Positions 43,496-52,536 of a DNA stretch of 64,000 bases are shown piece after piece. Both the position numbers and the translations under genes were made by a program. Source of the stretch: Flagellimonas_A sp039592695 (GTDB lineage Bacteria > Bacteroidota > Bacteroidia > Flavobacteriales > Flavobacteriaceae). Location: NCBI RefSeq assembly GCF_039592695.1, contig NZ_JBBUTK010000003.1, forward strand, positions 372,001 to 436,000. The letters are read 5' to 3'. The notes beneath the pieces are model-generated. The model searched no databases. It saw only the letters and a program-made list of their open reading frames with translations, and was not told where the DNA came from. The stretch's first letter is position 1, and each line of letters opens with the position of its first letter.

Positions 43496-43932
43496 TATTC
43501 GAACCACTGGCTCCAAGGAATCCTACTTAGGATAAGTAAGAGGCCCAGGCCATAGAAAATGGCAATGCTCTTGAATTTTTTGTCTCCTTCCATAAACTTT
43601 TTGTGGCGTGACCAGCCAATGGTAATCAATGCAATGGCAATGATATTCGTCAACGGATGTTCCAAAGCCAAAAGACGTGCAGGGGCATTCAGGCCACCCA
43701 TGCCCAAGGTCTGAATGGCTTTTAGCCCGTTACTGGACACAAAAAAGAGAATCAGCCCAATCACCAATTGCAGATGGCTTAAAATCAGTGCAAAGAGGCT
43801 GATGCGCAAATCGCGTTGCAAATTGAAGATTCGATTGCCAAACCAACCCGAAAAAGCATTCACGACTGCAAGAATCAAAACGGCCAAGACGATGTAGGCA
43901 AAATAGGAGTGTAGATTTTGTAAGGTTTCCAT
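43495..43932 (-). CDS. Small four-helix membrane protein, function unknown
   Basis: A protein of 145 residues from ATG 43932 (METLQNLHSYFAYIVLAVL). Four hydrophobic helices are separated by short loops; conserved-looking histidines lie in LHSYF, SHLQL, EHPLTN and RHKKF. Such proteins in flavobacterial genomes are sometimes labelled cytochrome b-like, and the histidines inside or next to helices would allow heme binding, but I cannot confirm it. It stands alone, next to the terminator of the large receptor gene. Confidence 0.75.
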   Translation of the reverse strand: METLQNLHSYFAYIVLAVLILAVVNAFSGWFGNRIFNLQRDLRISLFALILSHLQLVIGLILFFVSSNGLKAIQTLGMGGLNAPARLLALEHPLTNIIAIALITIGWSRHKKFMEGDKKFKSIAIFYGLGLLLILSRIPWSQWFE

Positions 43933-43972
43933 AACAAACATATTGGCCTAAAAATACTGATTTTTTACAATC

Positions 43973-43998
43973 AAAAAACCCTGCTTTTTGGCAGGGTT
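43973..43998 (-). terminator. Intrinsic terminator of the 1069-residue receptor gene
   Basis: AACCCTGC (43977-43984) pairs with GCAGGGTT (43991-43998), loop of six. On the minus strand the stem is followed by TTTT. It lies 28 bp after the stop codon. Confidence 0.85.
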
Positions 43999-44026
43999 CT
44001 TATTAATAGGATAAATCAACTTCTGA

Positions 44027-47000
44027 TTAGTTAAAGCTATATCGAACGCCCAATTGCATTTGCCATCTTGAAGACACTAACCCAGCATCATCGATAATGT
44101 TAGTGGTTTCTTCAACCCCTGGATCAAAAGTAAACTGTGGAGTTGTACCATCAGCAGCAAAACCTTCGAAATTCAACAATTGAACTTGATTGAAATTTGT
44201 GAAAGTTCTAACTCCCCATTCTTTGTTCAATAAGTTGGTGAAGTTGAATATATCAGCTGTCAGCTCAAGCTTATGTACATTTTCTCCCCATTTGATGCCA
44301 AATTCTTGCGCAAATTTTAGGTCTATGATATGGGTCCAATCTGTACGACTAGCATTTCTTTCGACAAACTGACCGCGTCTTGATCTCAAATACTCATCAC
44401 CCTCAATCACTGCATTCAACGCTTGCCACTGTTCTGCTACAGTAAAGTCATCAGAATCGATTAACTGTGCTTGTTCTTGTGTTTCAGGCACAAAAATCAA
44501 CGCTGAAAAACTACCAGTATCAGAAAGCAAACCACTGCCATTGTACACATAACTAAATGGAGTGCCCTCTGCACCTTCATAAAAGAAACCCAATCTAGTT
44601 CTAATATTATCTGTCCATTTAAATGTGACTGTAGAATTGGCGATTATCCTATGCCCTGGTGAAAAATCTGATATTGATAAATCCGGTCTATTGGATCCAT
44701 TTACCGTTTCCAAATTCCTCCACTGAGAGCTATTTTGTGAGCTTGTTCCATCAAACAAGCCATCTGAATCACCGTAAGTATACGAAACTTGTGCCGTAGC
44801 GTCCAATTTAGGGCCAAAGAAATTCTTGGTCAATGTACCCGTAATGTTATAAGAACTGCCCGCGCTTGTATTGGTTCCCAAATAAATCGCATCGTAAGTA
44901 GAATCTATTCTTTGGAAACCGTAATTAGGTCTTGATCCTGCACCTGTAGTAAAGAACTGAGGTCCTTCTAAATTCAGGTTTTCGTATGCTACGGTGGTGA
45001 TATTATCGTTCCAAATAAAATCTGCGGAGAAAATCATATCCCAAGGCAACTTTTGGTCGATGGCGATATTGGTCTTGAAAATTTGCGGAAGCTTGAAATC
45101 TTTGGCAAATAAATCTATTTGACCACCTACCGCACCAGAGCCTTGAGGTGGCACCTGCAACTGACCTGTTGGATTTGGATTGAATTCTGGCACTGGACCA
45201 TCACTGCTTGTTCTTTGGATAAAACCAGTAGAAACACCATTGTTTGTGTACTGTCCACCTGGCCATACCAACGGAACTCTTGAAGTGAATATACCCAATC
45301 CACCGCGAAGCTGTGTAGACCTGTCTCCTTTAACATCCCAATTGAAGCCCACCCTTGGTGAGAAATGTATATTTGGGTCTATTCCTTGCCCAACACGGGC
45401 ATCTTCTAAATCCTTACCATTGGCTTCCAACAATGCTACTGTTCTTGTATTGAAGTCATCATTGACACGACCATCTTCCCAATAGGGCACATCAATACGT
45501 GCCCCTACGGTAAACCTGAAATTATCAGTGATATCGACTTCATCTTGAACATAGAGCCCGAACTGAAAAATATTGAACTCTGCTGCACCCTCAGAATCAT
45601 CTCCAAATCCGCCAATCAAAGAATATCCATGACGGTATCTGTTTGCTAATTCTCCGTTAAGGAAATCATCTAAACTACTAAATCGATAATCCCCAAAATT
45701 TTGGCGGAAGAAAACATTTCTTACGGATGTGTACTCATTGTTTGTTCCGATAGTGATGGTGTGGCGACCTGAATAAATTTGAAAGTTGTTGGTCAATGTA
45801 AAAATATCCTGATCTAAAACATTAGCCGTTGAAAAAGGTTCGGATCCAAAGAATATAGATGTTCCTGCCGCGTCAAATATTTGAACCGAAGGGAATGGAT
45901 CTCCAAAGGGATCTCTATCGTCTCGAACCCTAGTGTAGCCTAATACAAAATTATTGGACATGTTATCGCCAATTTGGGAATTCAATTCCAAGGCTGATGA
46001 ATTGGTAATAGATTCAAAATTAATCGATCGATTGAGAAAATTGATAGACCCTGTATTCGATCCAGCGGCATTAAATTGTACAGCTTTTACATAACTGTGC
46101 CGTAGCGAAAGCTTATTTTTTTCATTAATGTTCCAGTCTATTTTGGCGATAAGTTTGTCACTGGTCAAAGATTCTATACTATCATCAAAAGTACCCGGGT
46201 TATAGCCAAAATTGTTCACTAGAAAATCACTTAATCCTTGCAAATCACCGGCTGTTGCATCTCCACGATACGTTGTGATGTCAAAAGGTTGAGGCTCTTC
46301 TACTTCTTGTCTTTCATAGTTTACGAAGAAAAACAGCTTATTTTCAATCAGTGGTCCACCAAGCCTTACACCGTAGGTATTCGCTGTAAACTCATCAAGC
46401 TTCTCTCGCTCTCCACCATCGCCTACTAAATCAACAGGTGTTTTACCGGAAAAACTATCGTTGCGAAAAAGTGCATAAGCAGACCCTATGAATTCATTTG
46501 TTCCAGATCTTGTTGTCGCATTGATGCTACCACCCGCAAAGCCAGATTGACGAACATCAAAAGGTGCCACATTAATCTGGAAAGACTCAATGGCATCAAG
46601 CGATATAGGGCTTACGCCTGTTTGACCACCATTTGTTCCATTACCTGCCAAACCAAATGCATCGTTGTTCACTGCACCATCAATATAAATAGCATTAAAG
46701 CGGTTATTCTGTCCACTAATTGAAATAACATCATCGCCTGTTACCCTAGCTTGTGGTGTCAGCCTTGCAAAGTCTGCAATATTCCGAGAAATGGATGGTA
46801 GATTGTTGACCTGTCTTGAACTGACATTAGTCTCAGCTCCAGTTTTCCCAGAATCAAATAAGCCAGTTGTTTGGCCAACAACTATGATTTCGTCCAACGC
46901 AGTGGCAGACTCCGTTAATTGAGAACTGATCCTTTGTGTTTGGCCCAACCCCAAGAAGACTTGCTGTTTGACATCATCGTTGAATCCTATATAGGAAAAA

Positions 47001-47236
47001 GTAACCGTGTAAGGCCCACCCGTTCTCATACCCGAGATTCGGTAAAACCCATCAAAATCAGTAGCGGCACCATAAGTGGTACCGGAAGGGGTGTGCACGG
47101 CAACCACGCTGGCACCTGGAAGCGGTTCTCCAGAAGCATCGGTGACCTTACCTCCCATAGAAGAGGTGGTAACTCCTTGCGCGAATGAAATCGCAGATAC
47201 CAAAAGGGCTGCAATTACCAAGTAAAATCTTTTCAT
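44027..47236 (-). CDS. Large Oar-like TonB-dependent outer membrane protein
   Basis: A protein of 1069 residues: signal peptide (MKRFYLVIAALLVSAISFAQ), CarboxypepD_reg-like domain (about 28-110; GGKVTDASGEPLPGASVVAV), plug-like region (VSSRQVNNLPSISRNIADFARLTP; SGQNNRFNAIYIDGAVNNDAFGL, in pieces) and a very large barrel ending MQLGVRYSFN. The length and the GGSINATTRSGTNEF motif fit the Oar group, outer-membrane proteins linked in other bacteria to protein export or phosphate-limited growth. An 11-bp-spaced direct repeat lies 60 bp upstream. Confidence 0.9.
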   Translation of the reverse strand: MKRFYLVIAALLVSAISFAQGVTTSSMGGKVTDASGEPLPGASVVAVHTPSGTTYGAATDFDGFYRISGMRTGGPYTVTFSYIGFNDDVKQQVFLGLGQTQRISSQLTESATALDEIIVVGQTTGLFDSGKTGAETNVSSRQVNNLPSISRNIADFARLTPQARVTGDDVISISGQNNRFNAIYIDGAVNNDAFGLAGNGTNGGQTGVSPISLDAIESFQINVAPFDVRQSGFAGGSINATTRSGTNEFIGSAYALFRNDSFSGKTPVDLVGDGGEREKLDEFTANTYGVRLGGPLIENKLFFFVNYERQEVEEPQPFDITTYRGDATAGDLQGLSDFLVNNFGYNPGTFDDSIESLTSDKLIAKIDWNINEKNKLSLRHSYVKAVQFNAAGSNTGSINFLNRSINFESITNSSALELNSQIGDNMSNNFVLGYTRVRDDRDPFGDPFPSVQIFDAAGTSIFFGSEPFSTANVLDQDIFTLTNNFQIYSGRHTITIGTNNEYTSVRNVFFRQNFGDYRFSSLDDFLNGELANRYRHGYSLIGGFGDDSEGAAEFNIFQFGLYVQDEVDITDNFRFTVGARIDVPYWEDGRVNDDFNTRTVALLEANGKDLEDARVGQGIDPNIHFSPRVGFNWDVKGDRSTQLRGGLGIFTSRVPLVWPGGQYTNNGVSTGFIQRTSSDGPVPEFNPNPTGQLQVPPQGSGAVGGQIDLFAKDFKLPQIFKTNIAIDQKLPWDMIFSADFIWNDNITTVAYENLNLEGPQFFTTGAGSRPNYGFQRIDSTYDAIYLGTNTSAGSSYNITGTLTKNFFGPKLDATAQVSYTYGDSDGLFDGTSSQNSSQWRNLETVNGSNRPDLSISDFSPGHRIIANSTVTFKWTDNIRTRLGFFYEGAEGTPFSYVYNGSGLLSDTGSFSALIFVPETQEQAQLIDSDDFTVAEQWQALNAVIEGDEYLRSRRGQFVERNASRTDWTHIIDLKFAQEFGIKWGENVHKLELTADIFNFTNLLNKEWGVRTFTNFNQVQLLNFEGFAADGTTPQFTFDPGVEETTNIIDDAGLVSSRWQMQLGVRYSFN

Positions 47237-47296
47237 TTTTTAGTGTTTAAATGTTTGAATCGTACCGCAAAAGTCCTGCTTTTTACGCTCTGATGT

Positions 47297-47317
47297 GTTA
47301 AGAAAACATTAAGAAAC
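47297..47317 (-). promoter_or_regulatory. Direct repeat resembling a Pho box upstream of the Oar-like gene
   Basis: On the plus strand GTTAAGAAAA (47297-47306) and ATTAAGAAAC (47308-47317) repeat with an 11-bp period; on the coding strand this gives TTAATG-N5-TTAACA. That spacing is like the TTAACA repeats bound by PhoP-type regulators. The site lies 60-80 bp before the ATG, where an activator would bind. Confidence 0.35.
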
Positions 47318-47400
47318 CATCGCTGTTCCTTAACTAAATTTCCTACAGAGCCTAGTATATCAACACTTAAAAGAGGTGTTAGGATTTACGAAAACGTAAT

Positions 47401-49038
47401 TCAATCCTTAAAAAAATGCAAAAGGTTTAGAGTTGACGTGTCGTGCTTGCCAGTTTGCGGATTTTCGATGTCTTGAAGTATGTTTTTGGCAAGCTGTTTT
47501 CCCAATTCGACACCCCACTGGTCATAGCTAAAAATATTCCATATCAACCCTTGTACAAAGATTTTATGTTCGTAAAGCGCAATGAGGCTTCCCAAAGTTT
47601 TTGGGGTCAGTTTTTTGATGAGCAGGGTATTGGTAGGTTTATTGCCTTCGAACACTTTAAAAGGCAATAGCTTTTCAATTTCTTTTTCAGAAAGGTCTTT
47701 TGATTCAAGTTCCTCTCTCACCTCTGCCTTGGTCTTACCGTTCATAAGCGCTTCCGTCTGCGCAAAAAAATTGGCCATCAACTTGTTGTGATGATCCATA
47801 TCGCCATGTAGTGATTCTTTGAACCCGATAAAATCTGTGGGAATGAGCTTTGTGCCCTGATGGATCAACTGAAAAAATGCATGCTGCGAGTTCGTACCTG
47901 GCTCACCCCAGATAATTGTGCCCGTTTCGTAGCCCACTCGATTACCAGCACGGTCCATGCTTTTGCCATTACTTTCCATAATCCCCTGTTGCAAATAGGC
48001 AGGAAAACGGTGCAGGTATTGTGCGTACGGAATCAAAGCTTCCGTTTCGGCACCATAAAAATTATTGTACCAAATACTCAACAATGCAAGCACCACAGGA
48101 ATATTTTCTGAGAAATCTGCCGTTTTGAAATGCTCATCCATCTCATGGGCACCATCCAACAATTGGGAAAAGTTGTCATACCCAACTGCCAAGGCGATGG
48201 TGAGACCGACTGCACTCCACAGTGAAAATCGGCCTCCGACCCAATCCCACATCGTAAAAACGTTTTCTTGAACAATGCCAAATTCATTGATTTTCTCAGT
48301 GTTTGTGGACACTGCTGCAAAATGTTTTGCAACATCTGCTTGATTTGCATGTTGTAAAAACCATTTTTTAATGGTCAGGGCATTGGTCAAGGTTTCTTGA
48401 GTGGTGAATGATTTTGAAACCACCACAAACAACGTGGTCTCTGGGTTCAACTCTTTCAATATTTCATGCACATGGTCACCATCAACATTGCTTACAAAAT
48501 GGACTTTGAGGTGGTTGTCATAAAATTTTAAAGCTTCGGTGACCATTACTGGGCCCAGGTCTGAGCCTCCGATACCAATGTTCACCACATCTGTAAAACT
48601 TTTATCGGTATAGCCCTTCTTTTCACCCGAGATGACAGCCTCAGAAAATACTTTGATCTGTTCCCTGACCTGGTATACTTCTTGAACAATGTTTCGCCCA
48701 TCCACAACAATACGTTGCCCTTTTTTAGCACGAAGCGCAGTATGCAAAACGGACCTGCCTTCAGTCTCGTTTATTTCATCACCACCGAAATATTTAGAAA
48801 TGCCCTCTTTTAGCTGCACCTCATCTGCGAGCTGCAAAAGCAACTTCAAAGTTTTGTCGTCAATTCGATTTTTTGAATAGTCGACCAAAAATTCTTGCCA
48901 GTCAATGCTAAACCTATCGGCCCTTTGAGGGTCGTTCTCAAAAAGTTCTTTTAGATGCGTGTGTTTTATTGTTTCAAAATGAGACTGTAGGCTAGTCCAA
49001 GCCTTAGTTGAGGTGGGATTGATTTTGGGTAGTGCCAT
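47401..49038 (-). CDS. pgi: Glucose-6-phosphate isomerase
   Basis: Interconverts glucose-6-phosphate and fructose-6-phosphate in glycolysis. The 545 residues contain VNIGIGGSDLGPVM, FVSNVDGDH, the catalytic Glu/His segments SNGKSMDRAG and GEPGTNSQHAFFQLIHQG and the C-terminal lysine region SYDQWGVELGKQLA. The gene overlaps the 3' end of the upstream M23 peptidase gene by 35 bp, so the two are co-transcribed. Normal length, nothing missing. Confidence 0.97.
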   Translation of the reverse strand: MALPKINPTSTKAWTSLQSHFETIKHTHLKELFENDPQRADRFSIDWQEFLVDYSKNRIDDKTLKLLLQLADEVQLKEGISKYFGGDEINETEGRSVLHTALRAKKGQRIVVDGRNIVQEVYQVREQIKVFSEAVISGEKKGYTDKSFTDVVNIGIGGSDLGPVMVTEALKFYDNHLKVHFVSNVDGDHVHEILKELNPETTLFVVVSKSFTTQETLTNALTIKKWFLQHANQADVAKHFAAVSTNTEKINEFGIVQENVFTMWDWVGGRFSLWSAVGLTIALAVGYDNFSQLLDGAHEMDEHFKTADFSENIPVVLALLSIWYNNFYGAETEALIPYAQYLHRFPAYLQQGIMESNGKSMDRAGNRVGYETGTIIWGEPGTNSQHAFFQLIHQGTKLIPTDFIGFKESLHGDMDHHNKLMANFFAQTEALMNGKTKAEVREELESKDLSEKEIEKLLPFKVFEGNKPTNTLLIKKLTPKTLGSLIALYEHKIFVQGLIWNIFSYDQWGVELGKQLAKNILQDIENPQTGKHDTSTLNLLHFFKD

Positions 49039-50320
49039 GGTTCTCGTTCAGGGTGATCATGTTGTTTTCTGGTACTTTGGGGGCTTCATATTCGATACAG
49101 TCCAATTGTGTTTTGATTGGATGTATATAATCCATGTAGGCGGTTCTCAAAGAATCGGCTATGGGTTCGGCTGTAGGAAGTTTTTCACGTAATGGATCCA
49201 CTTGCCTGCCGTTTTTCCAAAACCGGTAGCAAACATGGGGGCCTCCTGTGTTGCCTGTCATGCCGACCCATCCGATGACATCGCCCTGTCTTACAAACTC
49301 ACCCCTTTTTACTTTTTGGGCCTTCATGTGCAGGTATTGGGTGCTGTAGGTGCCGTTATGGCGTATTTTCACATATTTACCATTGCCGCCGCGCCTTCTT
49401 GATTCGGTGACCGTACCATCGGCAGTGGCAATAATCGGCGTGCCCACCGGTGCAGCATAATCTGTGCCTTTATGAGGTCGTACCCTGTAACCGTAGTATG
49501 CGATTCGGCGTTTCAGATTGTATCTTGACGACAACCGATAGCCAAATTTAATGGGGGCTCTTAAAAAGGTGCTTCGAAGGTTGTTGGCATCTTGATCATA
49601 GTAATCAAGAATATTCTTTAATGAATCTGTTACGTAGGGAAAGGCGTAAACCGGCTTCCCCTTATGTTCAAAAAGTGCTGCTTTGATCGGGCCGCGACCT
49701 GCATAAACCGTATCGTTGATGTAGCGCTCATCGTAAATCACCTTAAATCTGTCTCCTTTCTCCAACCGAAAGAAATCAATGGTCCACGCATAAATCTCAG
49801 ACAGATCAATGGTCACATTGTAGTCAACGCCAAGGCTGTCAAGTGTTGCCGAAAGGTTGTTTCGAATGGTTCCTGCAACTTCACGTTCAACAAAACGAAC
49901 CGCTTTTTTGCTTTTGTACACCTGGGCACTATCTCTAAAATCGACTACGGTATAGTTGACCTTGTCATTCTGGTAAATGAAAATCTGTGCGCCCAATGTG
50001 GTGTCTTTTGATTTCAAAATTACATACGGCTTGCCCACCCTGATTTTTCTGACATCAAAAGTATCTCGGTATTTTTCTGAAACCGTAACTATTTTAGGAT
50101 AATCAACTTTGTTCTTCAACATCAATTCACCAAAGCTGTCGCCCCATTTGACGGTATCGCGCACCACTTCGTATTGATCGAAATCAAAACCGAAATTCAA
50201 TACGGGCTCTTCTTCTACCTGAAGTTCTTGAGCCAAATCTGGTTTTAGTTCTGGTTTATCTTCTTTACACGAAAACAAAAGGAATAGTGCCCAAACGGCC
50301 ACTACATATTTTCTCCCCAT
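49004..50320 (-). CDS. M23 family peptidase lipoprotein with HxC metal motif
   Basis: A protein of 438 residues with lipobox LFLLFSC (Cys18). The C-terminal LytM domain has HKGTDYAAP, which gives the HxxxD zinc ligands, and QYLHMKAQ. Where the family usually has HxH (GPHLHYE), this protein reads GPHVCYRFW, so the last histidine ligand is cysteine. N-terminal ~250 residues are OapA/LysM-like beta repeats. A cell-wall endopeptidase or regulator of one is likely. It starts as TAATG at the end of the tryptophan dioxygenase gene. Confidence 0.9.
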   Translation of the reverse strand: MGRKYVVAVWALFLLFSCKEDKPELKPDLAQELQVEEEPVLNFGFDFDQYEVVRDTVKWGDSFGELMLKNKVDYPKIVTVSEKYRDTFDVRKIRVGKPYVILKSKDTTLGAQIFIYQNDKVNYTVVDFRDSAQVYKSKKAVRFVEREVAGTIRNNLSATLDSLGVDYNVTIDLSEIYAWTIDFFRLEKGDRFKVIYDERYINDTVYAGRGPIKAALFEHKGKPVYAFPYVTDSLKNILDYYDQDANNLRSTFLRAPIKFGYRLSSRYNLKRRIAYYGYRVRPHKGTDYAAPVGTPIIATADGTVTESRRRGGNGKYVKIRHNGTYSTQYLHMKAQKVKRGEFVRQGDVIGWVGMTGNTGGPHVCYRFWKNGRQVDPLREKLPTAEPIADSLRTAYMDYIHPIKTQLDCIEYEAPKVPENNMITLNENHGTTQNQSHLN

Positions 50321-51288
50321 TATCTTTCCAAATTATTTGGGTTGAACATGTGATCTACCCATTGTTTGCCCCAATTCTGCTGTTCTTCTTCGGAGTGCAA
50401 AGTTGGGAAAAATATTATTTTCTGAAAACTGGGCGGCAGATAATCTCTCCAATTAGTGCCCCCAGTGGCATCAACTGCCATTTTATCTTTGGCCAAATAG
50501 CGATATGCCGAGCCCATGTGCATCAATGGCCAATTGACATTGGCATTGATATCTAATTTTTGTAACGTTTCAATGAGCGTTTTATTCTCTTTGGATGCTT
50601 GGGAAAGTTTCAGATATTTATGATATATCGTATTGTCTTTCACCTGATTGGCAATTCGAATCAACCGGGGGGTGTAGCGGTATTCAAACTGCTTGAGGGT
50701 CAACGTTTTTTCACCGGTGGCCAGATCGGTAGCCCCTTTTTTCCAATAGATATGCTCATAAAGCTCTTCAATGGGGGTTTTTTCGGAAAAATCTTTGCGT
50801 TCAGTGTGGTGCACCAAATTTTCGAGTGGGGTCGCATAGAGTTCAATCATTCGATATTGGGCTGATTGAAATCCGCTTGCGGGAAGCAGTGCCATACGAT
50901 AGCGAAGAAATTGCTCGCGCTCCATGCCCTTAATCATGATGCTGAAAGATGATATCAACGCTGTGTAGTAGCTATTGATACGAGTGGCTTTCTCTATGAA
51001 AAAATCCACATTTTGCGATTTGTCATCAACAATCTGTTTCTGTTCATGCAAAATCAGCTTGAAATAGAGCTCGGTAATCTGATGGTACATGATAAAGATT
51101 TCCTCATCGGGGAAATGCGTTCTCGGCACCTGTAAACTCAAAAGGGTATCTAGGTGAATATAATCCCAGTAGGTGAGATAGCGCTGGTAGAGCAATCCAT
51201 CAAGATAGGAGCTTAAATCTTGGCCAGAATTTTTGAACTTTTCCTCAAGCTTGTTGATTTGGGACTCAATGAGCTTGTCTTTTTTCAA
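50320..51288 (-). CDS. Tryptophan 2,3-dioxygenase
   Basis: The enzyme opens the indole ring of tryptophan to N-formylkynurenine using heme. The family motifs LTYWDYIHLDTLLSLQ, FIMYHQITELYFKLILHE and FQSAQYRMIE are intact. The open frame runs to 51405, but its first ~39 codons cross a perfect 18-bp palindrome and have no family resemblance, so TTG 51288 (MKKDKLIESQINKLEE) is chosen, giving 322 residues; the exact start is uncertain. Its TAA overlaps the ATG of the M23 peptidase. No other kynurenine-pathway gene is in the window. Confidence 0.88.
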   Translation of the reverse strand: MKKDKLIESQINKLEEKFKNSGQDLSSYLDGLLYQRYLTYWDYIHLDTLLSLQVPRTHFPDEEIFIMYHQITELYFKLILHEQKQIVDDKSQNVDFFIEKATRINSYYTALISSFSIMIKGMEREQFLRYRMALLPASGFQSAQYRMIELYATPLENLVHHTERKDFSEKTPIEELYEHIYWKKGATDLATGEKTLTLKQFEYRYTPRLIRIANQVKDNTIYHKYLKLSQASKENKTLIETLQKLDINANVNWPLMHMGSAYRYLAKDKMAVDATGGTNWRDYLPPSFQKIIFFPTLHSEEEQQNWGKQWVDHMFNPNNLER

Positions 51289-51374
51289 GTGTTTAAAATT
51301 TTTAACTGATTGAAGGTAAATTCCATAAAAATTTAAGAACCTGTGCGACCACTCGTTGCACCCGTTCTCACATG

Positions 51375-51392
51375 CCCCGATAGCTATCGGGG
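51375..51392. repeat. 18-bp perfect palindrome upstream of the dioxygenase gene
   Basis: CCCCGATAGCTATCGGGG, with the same 14-bp core as the palindrome at 30046-30059. It is flanked by AT-rich sequence and lies about 90 bp upstream of the proposed TTG start. Confidence 0.7.
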
Positions 51393-51456
51393 TTGTTTTA
51401 ATCATACCACAGATTGTAGTTTTTGATTAAAAAAAATCATGTTTGTTTCAATAAAA

Positions 51457-52236
51457 TCAATCCATGATTATCTTAAATTGGTTCCTAAGGCCATTGAATC
51501 CATCCAAATCGGCCTTTATGGCGCCCACGGCCAAATCGGCCTTGATACGAATCGGAATCTTGTTCAAGTCGTTCGAAACCCAAAGTGTCAAGCTCTCTTG
51601 TTCCTTGAACACCCTGCCCGATTGAACATAAGGCCTAAATTTAAGACATTCTACTTTACCAAACTTGGTCCGTACCACCTCTTTGCCCAAGTATTTCAGT
51701 TTGAACTTGTACATACCATCATCGTCAAATAACATGTCCATCGCAATACTCTCACCTTCCTTTAAATCGTCTACAGTGTAGTTATTTCTAAGATAGTAGG
51801 CTGCGGAAACTAAATCTTGGACTTGGTTGCTTATTTCAAAATCATAGCTTTTTTTGTTCTTATTGTCTACCAAGTATGCCGTACGGTTCTGATAATCAAA
51901 ATCTATCTCAATATCTTTGGTGTACCCGCCCTCATCTATTTTGCGGATAAATTTGTAGGGTTTGCCATCATAGCGGCCAAAGTAGGTCTCGTAGGTATCG
52001 TCAACTTTGAAAAATATGCTGGCAAAACCCGTTGTTTTTCCCCTGCCCACTACATGATATACGGGAACTGAATCCAATTTTTCCGAGGTTACCTTCAGGG
52101 TGGCGTAACTTGCGTTCAAAAACCCATAATGAATCCTGAATTTGAGCCATTCACCAGATTTAAAAGCAGGTTTCACCTGCGAGGTAACATTCAAGGCCAA
52201 TGCAAACGCCAGTATCGTTATTATCTTTTTCATCAT
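51457..52236 (-). CDS. DUF3108 domain protein, exported
   Basis: Start at ATG 52236 or 52233 (MMKKIITILAFALALNVTSQ, signal peptide), giving 259 residues. The body is beta-rich with the DUF3108 pattern (FKSGEWLKFRIHYGFLNASYATLKV, VYHVVGRGKTTGF, ETYFGRYDGKPYKFIRKIDEGGYTKDIEIDF and EQESLTLWVSNDLNKIPIRI, all in short pieces). The family is periplasmic in Gram-negative bacteria; its function is not known. No operon partner. Confidence 0.88.
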   Translation of the reverse strand: MMKKIITILAFALALNVTSQVKPAFKSGEWLKFRIHYGFLNASYATLKVTSEKLDSVPVYHVVGRGKTTGFASIFFKVDDTYETYFGRYDGKPYKFIRKIDEGGYTKDIEIDFDYQNRTAYLVDNKNKKSYDFEISNQVQDLVSAAYYLRNNYTVDDLKEGESIAMDMLFDDDGMYKFKLKYLGKEVVRTKFGKVECLKFRPYVQSGRVFKEQESLTLWVSNDLNKIPIRIKADLAVGAIKADLDGFNGLRNQFKIIMD

Positions 52237-52325
52237 ACAATTTGCAAGCATAAAATTAGTAAATACGGGCTTTTTGCCCATATTTTTACAATTACTTAAA
52301 CAAAAGTTGTTCCAAAGTATTGCAT

Positions 52326-52359
52326 AAAAAAAGCCCCGATGTAACCATCAGGGCTTTTT
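52326..52359 (-). terminator. Strong bidirectional terminator
   Basis: AAAAAAAGCCCCGATG (52326-52341) pairs with CATCAGGGCTTTTT (52346-52359) with one mismatch and a TAAC loop. The T run is longer on the minus strand, so it probably ends the uvrC-patatin transcript, but it is 178 bp beyond that stop codon. Confidence 0.75.
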
Positions 52360-52536
52360 CTAAATAACCAACCAAACTTTAAATTATGAAAAACCAATAC
52401 TTAAAGTAATAAGGGAACCACCCCTTATGTGATATCAAATATACAGCAGCATTTTTACAATTTGTAGGTTTTAACGTACTTTAACTTACCCCCTGAACAT
52501 CTTGACAATTCCTTAAGAGAGATAACGCTATATATA
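52360..52536. other. Intergenic region with leader-like sequence and hairpin
   Basis: No gene of normal size. On the plus strand ACCAACCAAACTTTAAATTA leads into a seven-codon ORF (52386-52409, MKNQYLK), followed by the perfect hairpin ATAAGGG-AACCA-CCCCTTAT (about 52410-52428). The leader looks like that of a TonB receptor gene, so this could be a remnant, or a small RNA ending at the 52326 terminator on the minus strand. Confidence 0.3.

Noticed and set aside
51289..51405. N-terminal extension of tryptophan 2,3-dioxygenase
   Set aside because: It crosses a perfect 18-bp palindrome and does not resemble the family.
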